From: Desulfovibrio sp. 86
GTDB taxonomy: Bacteria; Desulfobacterota; Desulfovibrionia; Desulfovibrionales; Desulfovibrionaceae
Direction: 5' to 3'
NCBI RefSeq assembly: GCF_902702915.1
Contig: NZ_LR738849.1
Location: 62,001-126,000 of the forward strand
DNA length: 64,000 nucleotides
Numbering within the stretch: position 1 is the stretch's first letter; every line of letters begins with the position of its first letter. Both the position numbers and the translations under genes were made by a program. Below the pieces are notes generated by a model. That model ran no database searches. It had not been told where the DNA came from and saw nothing but the letters and a program-made list of their open reading frames with translations. This document shows, in pieces, positions 61,078-64,000 of the stretch.

Positions 61078-62417
61078 GCATACGCATAGCCGTAAGCCAG
61101 CGCGGGCCCATGCGGGCGCTTGCCAGCCAGGGAATCCTGGCCACTGACTGCCACGCCCAGCTCAAGGCCATTTTGCTGCAAAAACTGGGACCGGAACACG
61201 CGGCCCTGCTGGCCGAGCCACAGCACGATGCCGACGGCAATACGGTAGACTGGTACGCCGAGGGACAGGGGCAGGCGACCCCCCTCAAAGACCTTACGGA
61301 TACCGAAGCCAATGCCCTTCGCCTCAAGGCTGCGGCCCTTGCCCGGGACATCGCCGCCCTGGCGCAGAATCTTACCGCCGATGTCCAGGCCCGACAGGCC
61401 CTTTCTGGGCAGTTGCTGCAACAGGCATTGCAGCATCCCTCGGATGAAGACGTCTGGTCTGTGAACGGCCAGCCTGTGCTGATCAACTGGGGTTTTGCCC
61501 CTGGCAGCCCCGGAGCCCAGCCCCAGGACCTGACGCGACTTGGCGCTGCGCTTCCGCCTCCGCCACCTGCGGCCCCGGTCATTCCGGTCGCTGCCCCTGC
61601 GAGGGGCGGCTGCCTGCCCTGGCTGCTGCCGCTATTGCTGCTTTTACTTTTGCTCTGGCTTCTGGGCGCGGCGCTCGGTTTTCTGCCTTCTCCCCTGCCT
61701 GCGGGCTGCATGCCGGTGGACCGCCAGAAACTCGCTGCTGAAGAGCAGCGTGCCGCCTCTCTGGATGACGAACTGGCCCTTTTGTGGAATCAGCTTCAGG
61801 ATCGGGCCGCGCTGTGCAAGCCCGTGAAACCTGTGATTCCCCCGGTGGAGGAAAAGAAGCCCGAACCGGTGGAACCTGCGCCGGAACCGGAAATGGTGGA
61901 GCCTTTCCTTGGTGAGACCCCGGTGGCTCCGCCGCAGCCCGAAAAGCCCAAGGAACAGCCCAAACAGCAAAAGCCGGAGCCCAAGCCCGAGCCCAAGCCA
62001 GTTGAGCCGCCCAAGGAGCCGGAAAAGCCCAAGAAAAAGAATGAAGATTTGACCATTCCCGAGGACGCGGCCAAAAAGAACGATCTGAGCTTCCTTGAAG
62101 GCTGCTGGACCAGCGAGACGGGTCTGTATTCCCATCCTTCCAATGAGCCCATCATTGCGGAGTACTGCTTTGACAAAAAGGGCAGCGGCCGCCGTTTTGT
62201 GCGAGAGCGCAACGGTCAGGTGTGCAGCGGCCCCGCCTCGGCCCGCTTCCAGGGCAACAGGCTGAATTTTGAATCCGGACAGGCCAAATGTCCTCGCGGC
62301 GGCGTCTATGTTCCCCAGAAGGTGGAATGCACCGGCAGCGAAAACACCACGCAGTGCAAAGGCAGAGAGCAAGGCGCGGGCAACAACAAGTGGGACGCCC
62401 GCTTCAGAAGGAAATAA
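61074..62417 (+). CDS. srfA: SrfA-like membrane protein
   Basis: 447 residues. The N-terminal ~145 residues are soluble. A Pro-rich stretch then leads to one long Leu-rich transmembrane helix (about 182-206, LPWLLPLLLLLLLLWLLGAA), followed by a long Pro/Glu/Lys spacer (about 255-325) and a C-terminal Cys-containing domain (FLEGCWTSETGLYSHPSNEP, QVCSGPASARFQ). The layout and the downstream SrfB neighbour fit the SrfA family, described with virulence-associated srfABC genes of enterobacteria. AAGGAGG lies before ATG 61074, overlapping the protease stop. Confidence 0.75.
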   Translation: MSIRIAVSQRGPMRALASQGILATDCHAQLKAILLQKLGPEHAALLAEPQHDADGNTVDWYAEGQGQATPLKDLTDTEANALRLKAAALARDIAALAQNLTADVQARQALSGQLLQQALQHPSDEDVWSVNGQPVLINWGFAPGSPGAQPQDLTRLGAALPPPPPAAPVIPVAAPARGGCLPWLLPLLLLLLLLWLLGAALGFLPSPLPAGCMPVDRQKLAAEEQRAASLDDELALLWNQLQDRAALCKPVKPVIPPVEEKKPEPVEPAPEPEMVEPFLGETPVAPPQPEKPKEQPKQQKPEPKPEPKPVEPPKEPEKPKKKNEDLTIPEDAAKKNDLSFLEGCWTSETGLYSHPSNEPIIAEYCFDKKGSGRRFVRERNGQVCSGPASARFQGNRLNFESGQAKCPRGGVYVPQKVECTGSENTTQCKGREQGAGNNKWDARFRRK

Positions 62418-62420
62418 GCA

Positions 62421-64000
62421 ATGAATGGCATACCGAGCTACCTTTCCCCTGTAAGCATCATTCCCGGGGGCTGCCCGCAGTTTCTGGACTTTTCCCTGCG
62501 TGAGGAGTCCATCCGTCGGCTGCGGCGGTATTTTCGGGAAGAAAAAAAGAATCAGGGCGATCCCGACGGGCGCTATACCCACTATCTGCGCTGCCTGGCC
62601 GAGACGGAAAACGGATTTATCGACCAGCTGACGGGCCAGCCCTGCGATGAGGACTACAGCGTTGAAGCCCGCCGCGCCGTGACCGCATGGGACGGCCACT
62701 GGTTGCCCATTCCCTTTCTGCGTACCCTTGACCAGGCATGGCCTGACGGCGGCAAGCGCTTTGAATGCGGGCCGTCCAACTGGGCACGTGCGCGCGTCAT
62801 GCAGTCCGAACGGCACCCGGATCAGTTGCGCGTCGTTCTGGCCTTTGACACCAACGTGGAGCGACGTCCGGCCGAAGGGGATCGCTATCACGCCCTGTCG
62901 CCTCAGGACGTGGCCGCCCACGGGCATTTTATGCTGGCCCATCTTGTTCGTGACAATTCATGGTTTCTCAATGAAGCCTGGGTTGACGAATGGCTCTGTG
63001 GCATCTTCGACCTCTGGCGGCAGTCGCAGCACCGGGGCCGGGGTTCCTGGAAGGACGACACTCCCTATGTGCTCGAACATCTCGCCAACTATCTCACCTG
63101 GCTGGATGTGGTCCGCATGGCCCTCAACGATCTTGCGGCGCAGGTCATCAACCCTGACCGCGATACGCCCGTGGATGTGGACCTTGTGCTCGACATCGGC
63201 AATTCACGCACCACGGGCATACTTGTGGAAACCCTGCCGCAGCGTGTGACCAACCTCAACGACAGCTATCTTCTGGAATTGCGCGACCTGAGTAATCCGG
63301 AAAACATTTATTCCGAACCCTTTGAAACAAGGGTGGAATTTGTGGATGCTGCCTTTGGCAACGATGCTCTTTCTCGACGTTCCGGCAGGCAGGCCCCGGC
63401 TTTTGCATGGCCGTCCGCCGTGCGCATCGGCCCCGAGGCCGCGCGTCTGGCGACCCAGGCCGTCTGCGCCGAGGGCACCACGGGCATGTCCAGCCCCAAG
63501 CGCTACCTGTGGGACGAGCGCCCCTGGCAGCAAAGCTGGCGCTACAATACCGGCGGCAAGGCTGAACCCATGGTCAGTCGCGGGCTTTTTCCACGGCAGC
63601 TCAATCCCTTGGGCACGCCGCTGGCCTGCTTTGACGATCCGCTGTTCAAAAAAAGTCCTGCCCTGCAAAAACAGCAGGCTGAACCCATTTTTGAATCCCT
63701 GTTCACGCGCTCGTCGCTCATGCTCTTCATGCTGGGCGAAATTCTCACTCAGGCCCTTGTGACCATAAACTCCCCCGCAACCAGGGCGCGCCGTGAACTG
63801 CCCAACCTGCCCCGCCGCTTGCGCAGGCTCATTTTTACCGTGCCCACGGCCATGCCTGTGGCGGAAAAACGGATATTCCGCCGTTGGGTTGTATGGGCTG
63901 TGCGCGTCGTCTGGACAGCTTTGGGCTGGGGGCAATGGTACACGCCCAAGGCGCTGGCGCGCGGGCAGAGCGGCGACTACCGCCAGAGCCCGCAAGTGCG
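62421..64000 (+). CDS. srfB: SrfB-like protein, N-terminal part (runs off the window)
   Basis: The frame is open from ATG 62421 to the window end (526 residues seen). AAGGAAA precedes it and srfA ends three bases earlier. Residues 254-266 (DLVLDIGNSRTTG) are a phosphate-1 motif of the actin/Hsp70 ATPase fold, and LRRLIFTVPTAMPVAEKRIF near 470 fits the same fold's second region. This matches SrfB (PF07520), a large protein of about 1,000 residues. Early W-rich segments (WDGHWLPIPFLRTLDQAW) form the family's N-terminal domain. Its biochemical role is unknown. A srfC gene is expected beyond the edge. Confidence 0.82.
   Translation, partial: MNGIPSYLSPVSIIPGGCPQFLDFSLREESIRRLRRYFREEKKNQGDPDGRYTHYLRCLAETENGFIDQLTGQPCDEDYSVEARRAVTAWDGHWLPIPFLRTLDQAWPDGGKRFECGPSNWARARVMQSERHPDQLRVVLAFDTNVERRPAEGDRYHALSPQDVAAHGHFMLAHLVRDNSWFLNEAWVDEWLCGIFDLWRQSQHRGRGSWKDDTPYVLEHLANYLTWLDVVRMALNDLAAQVINPDRDTPVDVDLVLDIGNSRTTGILVETLPQRVTNLNDSYLLELRDLSNPENIYSEPFETRVEFVDAAFGNDALSRRSGRQAPAFAWPSAVRIGPEAARLATQAVCAEGTTGMSSPKRYLWDERPWQQSWRYNTGGKAEPMVSRGLFPRQLNPLGTPLACFDDPLFKKSPALQKQQAEPIFESLFTRSSLMLFMLGEILTQALVTINSPATRARRELPNLPRRLRRLIFTVPTAMPVAEKRIFRRWVVWAVRVVWTALGWGQWYTPKALARGQSGDYRQSPQV

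Overview
The window reads as chromosomal DNA from a delta-proteobacterial sulfate reducer of the Desulfovibrionaceae. This is an inference. It rests on moderately high G+C, a MucR-type regulator beside a lipoprotein that I believe belongs to a Desulfovibrio-restricted family, a BioD-BioA fusion, formate-tetrahydrofolate ligase, HD-GYP signalling, and GC-rich hairpin repeats between genes. I could run no searches, so family names come from motifs read in the translations. I found no tRNA, rRNA or CRISPR array.

1-16.4 kb: The 3' end of a NAD(P)H-hydrate repair gene overlaps tsaE. Next come aspartate kinase, a complete HD-GYP c-di-GMP phosphodiesterase, and a leftward set of HAD phosphatase, DUF4139 exported protein and the ribosome-associated ABC-F factor EttA. 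A rightward set follows: BASS transporter, aromatic amino acid permease and RidA. An 0.9 kb non-coding block holds three 141-bp tandem repeats. After it come a methyltransferase, a membrane-anchored protein, 6-phosphogluconolactonase and, leftward, gatB.

16.4-30.3 kb: NAD kinase is translationally coupled to an unusual 581-residue protein with a degenerate DUF89/ARMT1-like core. Rightward there follow gmhA, an FmdB zinc ribbon, hemC, a Lon-like protease and a TetR regulator. A structured leader with a terminator precedes a 39-residue membrane peptide paired with a sodium:solute symporter, then brnQ.

27.7-44.6 kb, mostly leftward: PBP1C with a giant alpha-2-macroglobulin (a periplasmic defence and repair pair), a YqiA-like esterase, fhs, a small rightward pair (LpdD-like protein plus an 80-residue acidic protein), and a biotin cluster bioB - bioD/A fusion - symporter.

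44.6-53 kb has two inactivated regulators. A mucR-like gene carries an in-frame TGA where the family has a Trp. A sigma-54 activator is split by a 1,211-bp IS481-family element with a 9-bp target duplication; removing the element restores the frame exactly. The activator is coupled by ATGA to a 1,210-residue envelope TPR protein.

53-64 kb: hrpB, a YheT-like hydrolase, a BaiN/HI0933-like flavoprotein, a zinc ribbon, a glycine-zipper lipoprotein, and a tight operon of membrane-anchored trypsin-like protease, SrfA-like protein and SrfB-like actin-fold ATPase that runs off the window. This last operon and the degenerate DUF89 fusion are my best candidates for poorly described systems. Several dispersed repeat families lie between genes; one is a roughly 110-bp inverted pair placed at two convergent gene junctions.
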